From DASQPR01 sp963724705 (GTDB taxonomy: Bacteria; Actinomycetota; Actinomycetes; Mycobacteriales; Micromonosporaceae), in NCBI GenBank assembly GCA_963724705.1, contig CAVRVS010000003.1, positions 253,432 to 317,431 on the forward strand: a stretch of DNA of 64,000 bases, written 5' to 3'. Of this stretch, positions 1-8,940 are shown one piece after another (positions within the stretch are counted from its first letter, which is position 1; the number at the start of each line of letters is the position of its first letter). The position numbers and the translations under genes were made by a program. The notes beneath the pieces were generated by a model that did not search any database, was not told the origin of the DNA, and saw nothing but the letters and a program-made list of their open reading frames with translations.

Positions 1-553
1 GGACCTCGGCCAGGACGTCGCCCGGTCGCCGGTCCTTCTCGGTGCCACGCAGGCTCGGGACGATGCAGAACGTGCAGGTGTTGTTGCAGCCGACCGAGAT
101 CGAGACCCAGCCGGAGTACGTCGACTCGCGGTGGGTGGGCAGCGTCGACGGGAACACCTCGAGCGCCTCGAGGATCTCCACCTCGGCCGACTCGTTGTGG
201 CGGGCGCGTTCGAGCAGCACCGGTAGAGATCCGATGTTGTGCGTACCGAACACGACGTCGACCCAGGGCGCGCGCTTGACGATCTCGCCGCGGTCCTTCT
301 GGGCCAGGCAGCCGCCGACGGCGATCTGCATGCCGGGGTTGCGCGTCTTGACCGGGGCGAGGTGGCCGAGGTTGCCGTAGAGACGGTTATCGGCGTTCTC
401 CCGTACGGCACACGTGTTGAACACGACCACGTCCGCCGTCTCGTCAGCGGCGGCGGGCACGTAGCCAGCCGCGTCCAGCAGCCCCGAGATCCGCTCCGAA
501 TCGTGCGAATTCATCTGGCAGCCGTACGTGATCACGCTGTAGCTTCTCGACAC
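1..553 (-). CDS. miaB: MiaB tRNA methylthiotransferase, 3' end beyond window
   Basis: Radical-SAM enzyme that adds a methylthio group to N6-isopentenyladenosine-37 of tRNAs. The visible 184 residues contain the N-terminal UPF0004 domain with cysteines at about 12 (YGCQMN), 48 (NTCAVREN) and 82 (GGCLAQ), which hold the auxiliary iron-sulfur cluster. The radical-SAM triad CNNTCTFC follows at about 156-163. NTCAVRENA is typical of MiaB rather than RimO, and a separate RimO is present further along. I chose the GTG at 553 because a purine-rich GGAAGGGAAG lies 7 bases upstream of it. The C-terminal TRAM domain is off the window. The recA-recX-miaB order is the usual actinobacterial one, here interrupted by three other genes. 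Confidence 0.93.
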   Translation of the reverse strand, partial: MSRSYSVITYGCQMNSHDSERISGLLDAAGYVPAAADETADVVVFNTCAVRENADNRLYGNLGHLAPVKTRNPGMQIAVGGCLAQKDRGEIVKRAPWVDVVFGTHNIGSLPVLLERARHNESAEVEILEALEVFPSTLPTHRESTYSGWVSISVGCNNTCTFCIVPSLRGTEKDRRPGDVLAEV

Positions 554-756
554 CCGCTGACTTCCCTTCCTGACCACCTAGAGGCTACCCGGAGTGCGGG
601 GGCCGGCCCATCCGCGCCGGGCTGGCGACCGGCCCGGCGCTGGACCGCTAGTCCGCCCGGCGCCGACCCGCCGGCCGGCCGCACGGTTTTTCGCGTTCAG
701 CTGAGCGCGGACCGCTGGAAACACGGTGGTAACGCAACCCGACGTAGGGTCGAAAT

Positions 757-2151
757 ATGACTTCCGCGCCTCCGTCGCCGACCACGCTCGGCGAACTCCG
801 CGACTCCGGTTACACCGCACGAACCGTCAAGGAGGAGATCCGCAACAACCTGCTCACCCGCCTCCGCTCCGGCGACACCGCGTTCCCCGGCATCGTCGGC
901 TTCGACGACACCGTCGTACCCGAGCTGGAGCGCTCCCTGCTCGCCGGGCACGACATCGTGCTGTTGGGCGAGCGCGGCCAGGGCAAGACCCGGCTGATGC
1001 GTACGCTCGTCGGCCTGCTCGACGAGTGGATCCCGGTCGTCGCCGGCTGCGAGATCCACGACGAACCGCAGGCCCCGGTGTGTGTACGCTGCCGCCGCCT
1101 CGCCGCCGACCTCGGTGATGACCTGCCCATCGGGTGGCGCCACCGGGACGACCGCTACACCGAGAAGCTCGCCACGCCCGACACCAGCGTCGGCGACCTG
1201 ATCGGTGACGTCGACCCGGTCAAGGTGGCCCAGGGCCGTACGCTCGGCGACCCGGAGACCGTGCACTACGGCCTCGTCCCCCGGACCAACCGTGGGATCT
1301 TCGGTCTGAATGAGCTGCCCGACTTGGCCGAGCGCATCCAGGTCGCGTTGTTCAACGTCCTGGAGGAGCGCGACATCCAGGTCCGTGGGTACTCGCTGCG
1401 GCTGCCGCTGGATCTGCTCCTGGTCGCGACCGCGAACCCGGAGGACTACACGAACCGCGGCCGGATCATCACGCCGCTCAAGGACCGGTTCGGGGCCGAG
1501 ATCCGTACCCACTATCTGGCCGAGGTTTCCGATGAGGTGGCACTGATCGCACAGGAGGCCGAGGTCGTGGCCGAGGTGCCCGAGCATCTGATGGAGGTGC
1601 TGGCCCGATTCACCCGTGCGCTGCGGGACTCACCGTCGGTCGACCACCGGTCCGGCGTTTCGGCCCGGTTCGCCATCGCCGCGGCCGAGTCCGTGAGCGC
1701 GTCGGCGTTGCGCCGGGCCGCCCGCGCCGGCGATGCCGCCGTCGTCGCGCGCGTCTGCGACGTACCGCCGGTTATTTCGACCCTGCTCGGAAAGATCGAG
1801 TTCGAGATGGGCGAGGAGGGCCGCGAGGAACAGCTCCTCGACCACCTGCTGAAGCTGGCCGTGGCCGACACCTTCCGCGCCCGGACGATCGGGCTGGACC
1901 TGACCGGGTTCACCGACCTGTTCGCCGAGGGCTCCTACATCGAGACCGGCACGCTCGTCCCGGCCAGCGAGCTGCTCGGCCAGGTCGGCGGCATTCCCGG
2001 GCTCTCGAAGCTGCTGGACCGGCTCGGGCACGGCGACGACGCGTCCCCCGGGGAGGTCGCCGCCGCCATCGAACTCGTCCTGGAAGGACTGCACCTGACC
2101 AAGCGCATCGACAAGACCACGGTGGACGGCCGCTCCGTCTACGGAGCCTGA
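757..2151 (+). CDS. MoxR/magnesium-chelatase-like AAA+ ATPase
   Basis: AAA+ ATPase of the MoxR/ChlI type, 464 residues, with Walker A GERGQGKT at about 71-78 and the ATPase core running to about 270. A Walker-B-like GLNELPDL segment lies near residue 180. An unusual cysteine cluster (GCEIHDEP...CVRCRR, about 97-115) is inserted just after Walker A and may bind metal; that is inference. The stop is 4 bases before a VWA-domain gene, so the two form a pair like other MoxR-VWA or chelatase I-D pairs, which act as chaperone or metal-insertion machines. The target here is unknown. TAGGGT lies 6 bases before the ATG, which would suit a leaderless transcript. Confidence 0.85.
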   Translation: MTSAPPSPTTLGELRDSGYTARTVKEEIRNNLLTRLRSGDTAFPGIVGFDDTVVPELERSLLAGHDIVLLGERGQGKTRLMRTLVGLLDEWIPVVAGCEIHDEPQAPVCVRCRRLAADLGDDLPIGWRHRDDRYTEKLATPDTSVGDLIGDVDPVKVAQGRTLGDPETVHYGLVPRTNRGIFGLNELPDLAERIQVALFNVLEERDIQVRGYSLRLPLDLLLVATANPEDYTNRGRIITPLKDRFGAEIRTHYLAEVSDEVALIAQEAEVVAEVPEHLMEVLARFTRALRDSPSVDHRSGVSARFAIAAAESVSASALRRAARAGDAAVVARVCDVPPVISTLLGKIEFEMGEEGREEQLLDHLLKLAVADTFRARTIGLDLTGFTDLFAEGSYIETGTLVPASELLGQVGGIPGLSKLLDRLGHGDDASPGEVAAAIELVLEGLHLTKRIDKTTVDGRSVYGA

Positions 2152-2155
2152 CCCG

Positions 2156-4276
2156 ATGGCAGGCGACACCCCGACGGGCGGCGATCCGATGGGCCGCGAT
2201 CCGATGGCCGGCGGTGGCCGGCCGAGCAACCGCAGGCGGATCCGGTACGGCCCGTGGTCCGGCGGCGCCGACCCGCTCGCTCCGCCGTACGACATCCGGG
2301 CGGCGCTCGACGAGGTCGGCCGCGAGGTGCTCGACGGCGGCAACCTGCGCGACGCGCTCCGGGAGATCATGCGCCGCGGTATCGACGGTCGTAATGGCCT
2401 GGACCGGCTGCGGCGTCAGGTCCAGAAGATGCGCGAGCGCGCCCGGCGCCGCGGCGATCTCGCCGGCACGCTCGACCAGGTGCGCGCGGCACTTGACCAG
2501 GCCCTGGCGGCCGAGCGGGACGAGCTGGCCGCGGCGACGGACGACAACGCACGATTCGCCGAGATGGAACTCGACACCGTCCCCGACGACGTCGCCGGGG
2601 CCGTACGCGCGCTGGCCGACTACCAGTGGCGGTCGGATGACGCCCGCCGGATCTACGAGTCCATCGCGGACATGCTGCGCCGCGAGGTGCTCGACGCGCA
2701 GTTCGCCGGCATGAAGCAGGCACTCAGCGGCGGCGACCCGGAGGCGATGGCCCGCGTCAAGGACATGCTGGCCGATCTCAACGACCTGCTGGCGGCGCAT
2801 TCGCGGGGCGAGGACACGGAGGATCGGTTCCGGGCGTTCATGGACCGGCACGGCGAGTTCTTCCCGGAGGACCCGCAGAACATCGACGAACTGATCGACG
2901 CGCTCGCCCGCCGGCAGGCGGCCGCCCAGCGGCTGATGAATTCGCTGACCCGCGAACAACGCGAACAACTCGGCCAGCTGATGAGCGACGCGCTCTCCGA
3001 TCCCGACCTGGCGTCGCAGATGGCGCAGCTGTCCGACAATCTCCGCGCATTGCGGCCGGGCCTGGGCCGCGGTGGACCGGTCAACATGCGACCGGGCGGG
3101 GAGTCGCTGGGCTACGGGCAGGCGGTCGAGGCCGTGGCCGAGCTGGCCGACCTCGAGGCGCTCGACCGGCAGCTGTCCGAGAGCGAGCTCGGCTCGCCGC
3201 TGGACGATGTCGACATCGACACGCTCGAACGCCACCTCGGCTCGGCGGCCGCCGCGGATCTACAGGCGCTGCGCGAGCTGGAGCGCGAGCTCGAACAGCA
3301 GGGGTACGTCACCCGCGACGAGGATGGCCTGCGCCTGACGCCGCGGGCGATCCGGCGTCTCGGGGAGACCGCACTCCGGCGCGTGTTCGAGCAGATCGAC
3401 ACGTCGTCACATGGCGACCACGCCGACCATCGCACCGGGTCGGCCGACGAACCGACCGGGCTCACCCGTCCGTGGACGTTCGGTGACGAGTTGCCGATCG
3501 ACGCATCCCGTACGGTCGCCAACGCCCTACGCCGGGGCGGTGTCGTGGCGCGCCCTCGTGGCTTTCACCGATCCGACGCTGAGCCCGACGGTGAGTCCGA
3601 CAGTGTCCCGTCGGGCGCTGGGAGGCGGCCCGGCGCTGGCGTCGGCTCTGGCGTGACGCTCCTGGTCGAGGATTTCGAGGTCGTCGAGACCGAACGCCGG
3701 TCGTCGGCGGCCGTGGCGCTCTGCGTCGACCTGTCGTTCTCGATGGTCCAGGAGGGCCGCTGGGGTCCGATGAAGCAGACCGCGCTGGCGCTTTCGCACC
3801 TGGTCGAGACCCGCTTCCGGCAGGACGCGCTGCAGATCATCGGCTTCAACCTGGCCGCCCGACGACTGACGTCGGTGCAACTAGCTGAGGCCGAGCCGGA
3901 GTGGGTGCAGGGCACGAATCTGCAGCACGCGCTCATGCTGGCCGCTCGCCACCTGCGCCGGCATCCGGACAGTGAACCGGTCGTCATGGTCGTCACCGAC
4001 GGGGAGCCGACGGCGTACATCGCAGAGGATGGCGCGCCGTACTTCCAATGGCCGACGACGGCCGCGACGGTACGGGCCACGGTGGCTCAGGTCGACGAAC
4101 TCACCCGCTACGGCGCGACCCTGAACGTGTTCATGCTGGGCGAGGACGAAGGCCTGGCCCGGTTCGTGGACGCGATCGCCCGGCGCGCGGGCGGCCGCGT
4201 GTTCACCCCGGATATCGATCGGCTCGGCGAATACCTCGTCAGCGACTACCTACGAGCGCGGCGCGGGCGACGCTGA
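2156..4276 (+). CDS. VWA-domain protein, partner of the upstream AAA ATPase
   Basis: Protein of 706 residues with a long charged, helical N-terminal two-thirds and a von Willebrand factor A domain from about residue 500. The MIDAS motif DLSFSM is near residue 524. Further MIDAS loops follow (a TN in GTNLQHALML and VVTDGEPTAY). This is the layout of chelatase-D/CoxE-like partners of MoxR ATPases, where the VWA domain binds a metal ion and a substrate or partner. Spacing of 4 bases to the ATPase gene indicates translational coupling. No signal peptide is visible, so it is probably cytoplasmic. The client protein cannot be deduced. Confidence 0.82.
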   Translation: MAGDTPTGGDPMGRDPMAGGGRPSNRRRIRYGPWSGGADPLAPPYDIRAALDEVGREVLDGGNLRDALREIMRRGIDGRNGLDRLRRQVQKMRERARRRGDLAGTLDQVRAALDQALAAERDELAAATDDNARFAEMELDTVPDDVAGAVRALADYQWRSDDARRIYESIADMLRREVLDAQFAGMKQALSGGDPEAMARVKDMLADLNDLLAAHSRGEDTEDRFRAFMDRHGEFFPEDPQNIDELIDALARRQAAAQRLMNSLTREQREQLGQLMSDALSDPDLASQMAQLSDNLRALRPGLGRGGPVNMRPGGESLGYGQAVEAVAELADLEALDRQLSESELGSPLDDVDIDTLERHLGSAAAADLQALRELERELEQQGYVTRDEDGLRLTPRAIRRLGETALRRVFEQIDTSSHGDHADHRTGSADEPTGLTRPWTFGDELPIDASRTVANALRRGGVVARPRGFHRSDAEPDGESDSVPSGAGRRPGAGVGSGVTLLVEDFEVVETERRSSAAVALCVDLSFSMVQEGRWGPMKQTALALSHLVETRFRQDALQIIGFNLAARRLTSVQLAEAEPEWVQGTNLQHALMLAARHLRRHPDSEPVVMVVTDGEPTAYIAEDGAPYFQWPTTAATVRATVAQVDELTRYGATLNVFMLGEDEGLARFVDAIARRAGGRVFTPDIDRLGEYLVSDYLRARRGRR

Positions 4277-4281
4277 CCCGT

Positions 4282-4373
4282 GCGGTTTGGCGGTGGCCGC
4301 GCGGTTGGCGCTAGCCGTGCGGTTTGGCGCTGGCCGCGCGGTTGGCGCTGGCCGCGCGGTTGGCGCTGGCCGC
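4282..4373. repeat. Five-unit 18/19-bp tandem array
   Basis: Five head-to-tail copies of GCGGTTGGCGCTGGCCGC, at 4282-4300, 4301-4318, 4319-4337, 4338-4355 and 4356-4373. The last two are identical, and units 1 and 3 carry an extra T (GCGGTTTGG). The array fills almost the whole gap between the convergent VWA and rny genes. CCGCGCGG junctions make it partly self-complementary, so it could fold and help terminate both transcripts. That role is inference. Confidence 0.85.
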
Positions 4374-4374
4374 G

Positions 4375-6156
4375 CTATCGGGCGATTTCGGTGACGCGTG
4401 ACTCGCGGACGACGGTGACGCGGATCTGGCCCGGATAGGTCAGCTCCGACTCGATCTGCTTGGCCACGTCGCGGGCAAGCACCGACGCACCGATGTCGTC
4501 GACGTCCTCCGGCTTGACCATCACCCGGATCTCCCGACCGGCCTGCATCGCGAACACCTTTTCGACGCCGGACTTGCCGGCCGCGATCTCCTCGATCCGC
4601 TCCAGCCGCTTCACGTACGCTTCGAGGCTCTCTCGTCGGGCACCCGGCCGGCCGCCCGAGCACGCGTCGGATGCCTGCGTCAGCACGGCCTCGATGGTCT
4701 GCGGCAGGACCTCGTTGTGGTGCGCCTCGATCGCGTGGACAACGTCGTCGTTCTCGCCGTACTTGCGGGCCACGTCGGCCCCGATCAGGGCGTGGCTGCC
4801 TTCGACCTCATGCGTCAGTGCCTTGCCGATGTCGTGCAGGAACGCGCACCGCTTGATCAGTGCCGGGTCGAGCCGCAGCTCCGCGGCCATGATGCCGGCG
4901 ATGTGACCGGTCTCGACCAGGTGTTTGAGGACGTTCTGGCCGTAGCTCGTGCGATAGCGCAGCCGGCCAAGAAGCGTGACGAGCTCGGGGTGCAGATCGG
5001 TGATGCCGACCTCCACCAGCGCGTCCTCCGCCGCGCGCTGGCAGAGCCGTTCGACCTCGTTCTTCGCCTGCTCGTAGACCTCTTCGATGCGGTGCGGGTG
5101 GATCCGACCGTCCAGCACCAGCTTGTCGAGGGTGAGCCGGCCAACCTCACGGCGCACCGGGTCGAAGCACGACAGAAGTACGGCTTCCGGCGTGTCGTCG
5201 ATGATCAGATTGACACCCGTGACCGACTCGAACGCCCGGATGTTGCGGCCCTCACGACCGATGATGCGGCCCTTCATCTCGTCGCTCGGCAGGTGCAGGA
5301 CGCTCACGACGCTCTCGGCCGTCTGCTCGCTGGCCACCCGTTGGATCGACTCCACGACGATATGTCGCGCGCGTTCCTCGGCGGTGCTGCGAGCATCGTT
5401 CTCGATGTCGCGGATCAGCACGGCGGCCTCACGCTTGGCCTGCGTCTCGATCGATTCGATGAGTTCCAGCCGGGCGGCCTCGGCGGTCAGGCCGGCGACG
5501 CGTTCGAGCTCGCGACGCCGCGATTCTTCACCGGCGGCGACCGTTGCCTCGCGCAGACCCAGCGCGGTCTCCCGCTCGGCCAGCTCTTGTTCGGTGGCGC
5601 CGATGCGCCGATCGCGCTCGGCCAGCCGCTCGGCGTCCTCGGCCTGCATGCGTTCGCGTTCGTCGAGGCGCTTCTGACGGCGTTCGACGTCGGCGACCTG
5701 TTCCTTGACGGTCGCGGTGAGCACCTCGATCTCACGCTCGCCGGCTCGTCGGCCCGCCACTCGAGCCTGCTCGGCGTCGGCCTGAGCCTGCCGGTGGCCG
5801 CGTTCGAGGATGCTCTCCGACTCGGCGTGCGCGGCGCCGACGATCCGTTGGGCCTCGGCGCGCGCCGCGCTCGCTTCGGCCTTCGCCGCCGCGGCCTCGC
5901 TCCGGGCCGCACTCGCCGACGTCCGCGCCTGCTCAACGGCGAGTGTCGCCTCGTCAGCGGCGTCGCGCAGGGCGGCGAGTGACTGTTCGTGCTTGTCCTT
6001 CTCGGCGGCGTACGCGGCGTCGTCGATCTTCGACCGCTTGACGGCCGTCGTGCCGCCGAGGCGACCGATCAGCCGACCGAGCCAGAGGAACGCACAGCCA
6101 ATCACCGCGGCGAGGAAAGCTACGACGACTATGAGGATCGTCTCGCCGGTGCTCAC
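4375..6156 (-). CDS. rny: Ribonuclease Y
   Basis: Membrane-anchored endoribonuclease that starts mRNA decay; 593 residues. The N-terminal helix ILIVVVAFLAAVIG is the membrane anchor. A long alanine/glutamate/arginine-rich coiled coil follows to about 260. Then come a KH RNA-binding domain with GRIIGREGRNIRAFE and an HD phosphohydrolase domain whose metal-binding motif is FLHDIGKAL, followed by EAHHNEV. The GTG start has a strong GGAGGT 6 bases upstream. RNase Y is common in Firmicutes and present in only some actinomycetes; this genome also carries rnj and pnp. A promoter candidate about 310 bases upstream would give it a long leader. Confidence 0.95.
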   Translation of the reverse strand: MSTGETILIVVVAFLAAVIGCAFLWLGRLIGRLGGTTAVKRSKIDDAAYAAEKDKHEQSLAALRDAADEATLAVEQARTSASAARSEAAAAKAEASAARAEAQRIVGAAHAESESILERGHRQAQADAEQARVAGRRAGEREIEVLTATVKEQVADVERRQKRLDERERMQAEDAERLAERDRRIGATEQELAERETALGLREATVAAGEESRRRELERVAGLTAEAARLELIESIETQAKREAAVLIRDIENDARSTAEERARHIVVESIQRVASEQTAESVVSVLHLPSDEMKGRIIGREGRNIRAFESVTGVNLIIDDTPEAVLLSCFDPVRREVGRLTLDKLVLDGRIHPHRIEEVYEQAKNEVERLCQRAAEDALVEVGITDLHPELVTLLGRLRYRTSYGQNVLKHLVETGHIAGIMAAELRLDPALIKRCAFLHDIGKALTHEVEGSHALIGADVARKYGENDDVVHAIEAHHNEVLPQTIEAVLTQASDACSGGRPGARRESLEAYVKRLERIEEIAAGKSGVEKVFAMQAGREIRVMVKPEDVDDIGASVLARDVAKQIESELTYPGQIRVTVVRESRVTEIAR

Positions 6157-6335
6157 GAGCTACCTCCTTCGCCGACCCGTCGCGCCCCGTCGCGGCGGCG
6201 GGGTAGACCGTGCCCGTGACGTGCGACGACGCTGTGCCCGGTGAGAAGAAGCCCGACCTGCGGTGGCCCCGCGCGTGTGCGCCGACGCGACCTGCGGCTA
6301 CGGCGCCGTAGGTCGTGCTATCGGTGCTACCGGAT

Positions 6336-6352
6336 CCGCCGCGACGCGGCGG
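6336..6352. other. Perfect GC hairpin in the rny leader region
   Basis: CCGCCGC, a 3-base loop, then GCGGCGG. On the minus strand it would lie in the 5' untranslated part of rny if transcription starts at the candidate promoter near 6465. A leader regulatory or processing element is possible; no T-run follows on the minus strand. Confidence 0.4.
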
Positions 6353-6464
6353 TTCTTATGCGGAACCAGCCGCTCTCGGCGGCTGAACTGTTGCCGTACT
6401 GTTACGCGATCTATGTTGTGCGGTATAAGCCGCGATGGTTAGGAGTCTTCTCTTTGGTAGTTCG

Positions 6465-6494
6465 AGATTAGGTTGCTAAGGCCTGTCGGGTCAA
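6465..6494 (-). promoter_or_regulatory. Candidate sigma-A promoter for rny
   Basis: TTGACC (6494-6489) and TAATCT (6470-6465) are separated by 18 bases on the minus strand, inside an AT-richer pocket of the 522-base gap between recX and rny (6157-6678). No tRNA or convincing small gene is seen in the rest of that gap. Promoter assignment rests on the hexamers only. Confidence 0.4.
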
Positions 6495-6678
6495 GAAATC
6501 ATGATCGGATATCGACCGTCCGATCGCGGCGGTCCGCTGTGTCACCACTGTGTACGCGTGTTGACCTGGACATGAAGCAACGGCCACGATGAGACGCCGC
6601 CGCCCGGGTCGGCGGGCCGACACTCGGCCGTCGACTGGACGCATCGAGCTTCGCTTTATGGCCGAGCGCGCAGGAGAC

Positions 6679-7416
6679 CTAATCGAGCGCCGTCGCGTCC
6701 GGATCGACGGTCGCGAGGTCGGCCGAGGCCATCTCGTCGACGTCGAGTTGGGCGGCCAGCTCGCTGGTCGCGGCCCGCTCCGCGAGCGCGTCCTTGACCG
6801 CGCCAATCGCGACGCCGGCCGGATAGCCCTTGCGCGCGAGCATGGACACAAGGCGGCGGAAGATCATCTCCGGTGGTGCCGAGCCCATGCTGCGCAACCG
6901 TCGCTCGACCAGCGAGCGGGCGGTGGCCGCCTCGGTCTCCGGGTCGAGATCCTCCAACGCAACGCTGGCGACCTCGGCGTCTACGCCGCGTTGGCGCAGC
7001 TCGCTGGCGAGCGCTCGCCGCGCCAGGCCGCGGCCGTGGTGCCGGCTGGACACCCAGGCCCGGGAGAACGCCGCGTCGTCGATCAGGCCGACCTCGTCAT
7101 AGCGGTCGAGGACGGTCGTGGCGACCTCGTCCGTCACGCCGCGTTTGCGCAACGCCGTGGCGAGTTCGGCCCGAGTCCGCGGTCGAAATGACAGCTGCCG
7201 AAGACAGATCTCGCGAGCCACCTCGTACGGGTCGGACGGCTCCGTGGGCGCGGTGGCGGCATCGGCGCCCCGGCCGCTCCCCCGCCGATCCGATGTCGCG
7301 TCAGCCGGGCCGCGGTCACGCCGCTCCGATGTCGCGTCGGACGTGCCGCGGTCACGGCGAGGCCGGGGCGGACTCGCGTCCCAGCCCCGGCCCGTGCGTG
7401 CACGTCGTGCCGGCAT
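6679..7416 (-). CDS. recX: RecX, regulator of RecA
   Basis: RecX binds RecA filaments and blocks their extension. The 245-residue protein has three-helix repeats typical of the family from about residue 65 (YEVAREICLRQLSFRPRTRAEL, split here only for description, then DDAAFSRAWVSSR and RGLARRALASELRQRGVD). The first 60 residues are a low-complexity arginine-rich extension with two near-identical copies of about 12 residues encoded by a 36-bp DNA repeat (7289 and 7325). A shorter start after that extension is possible. The gene starts 29 bases after recA and is surely cotranscribed with it. Confidence 0.92.
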   Translation of the reverse strand: MPARRARTGRGWDASPPRPRRDRGTSDATSERRDRGPADATSDRRGSGRGADAATAPTEPSDPYEVAREICLRQLSFRPRTRAELATALRKRGVTDEVATTVLDRYDEVGLIDDAAFSRAWVSSRHHGRGLARRALASELRQRGVDAEVASVALEDLDPETEAATARSLVERRLRSMGSAPPEMIFRRLVSMLARKGYPAGVAIGAVKDALAERAATSELAAQLDVDEMASADLATVDPDATALD

Positions 7417-7445
7417 CCCAGTGTGGCTCCTGACCTATATGGCGA

Positions 7446-8498
<1,053 letters not shown>

Positions 8499-8553
8499 GG
8501 CTGCCACCCCTGTTGATCTACCGGACTTCGCGGTTGAGTTCTTCACTGCGCAC

Positions 8554-8576
8554 ACGCTAGGCGGTTGGTCCGACAG
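8554..8576 (-). promoter_or_regulatory. RecA-NDp (PafBC-type) promoter of recA
   Basis: On the minus strand CTGTCGGAC (8576-8568), 8 bases, then TAGCGT (8559-8554). This matches the LexA-independent DNA-damage promoter motif TTGTCRGTG-N8-TAnnnT known upstream of mycobacterial recA and controlled by PafBC. It lies about 55 bases before the recA start. Confidence 0.7.
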
Positions 8577-8601
8577 AACGCATCTACCGCCACGCACTCC
8601 C

Positions 8602-8628
8602 TGTGGACAAGTACGCCTTGTGGACAAT
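8602..8628 (-). promoter_or_regulatory. Two DnaA-box-like 9-mers upstream of recA
   Basis: TTGTCCACA occurs twice in the same orientation on the minus strand (8628-8620 and 8610-8602), 18 bases apart. This is the high-GC actinomycete version of the DnaA box. They lie between the LexA box and the RecA-NDp promoter. DnaA control of recA would be an inference. Confidence 0.45.
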
Positions 8629-8630
8629 AC

Positions 8631-8646
8631 CCGTACACGTGTTCGA
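8631..8646 (-). promoter_or_regulatory. LexA (SOS) box of recA
   Basis: TCGAAC-ACGT-GTACGG on the minus strand, against the actinobacterial consensus TCGAAC-RNRY-GTTCGA. The left half and spacer match fully and the right half has two mismatches. With the downstream RecA-NDp promoter it reproduces the dual control of mycobacterial recA. Confidence 0.75.
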
Positions 8647-8672
8647 TGCAAGCGAAGACACGCCGAAGGGCA

Positions 8673-8873
8673 TCAATGGAGGCGGGCCGGCACCCGATCG
8701 GGGTAGGTGGCGACCACCGCACGCCACACGGTCAACACTGGTACGCCGTCTTCCAGGGCCTGGTTGACCGTCCGGCCACCCAACTCGGCCAGCACTTGAT
8801 CGGACGCGACACTCGAGGCGTACGCCGACCCGAACGTCGCCTCCAGGCGCTGCCAGAAGTCGCTCAGTCGCAC
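8673..8873 (-). CDS. DUF3046 protein
   Basis: A 66-residue protein of the DUF3046 family, almost always encoded next to recA in actinomycetes. It begins MRLSDFWQRLEATFG and contains the conserved DQVLAELGGRTVNQAL segment. Function is unknown. It precedes the recA control region on the same strand. The start is a GTG. Confidence 0.88.
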   Translation of the reverse strand: MRLSDFWQRLEATFGSAYASSVASDQVLAELGGRTVNQALEDGVPVLTVWRAVVATYPDRVPARLH

Positions 8874-8940
8874 GCCGTTCCCCCTGCCACTAGACCACCG
8901 AGGCTACCGCCGCGGTGACCCATGCCCCGCGCGGCCGGAT

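Noticed and set aside
4282..4373. CRISPR array
   Set aside because: Units are adjacent without spacers and no cas gene is present.
7289..7338. 36-bp DNA repeat as a mobile or regulatory element
   Set aside because: It lies in frame in the low-complexity N-terminus of RecX and is better explained as a protein-level repeat.
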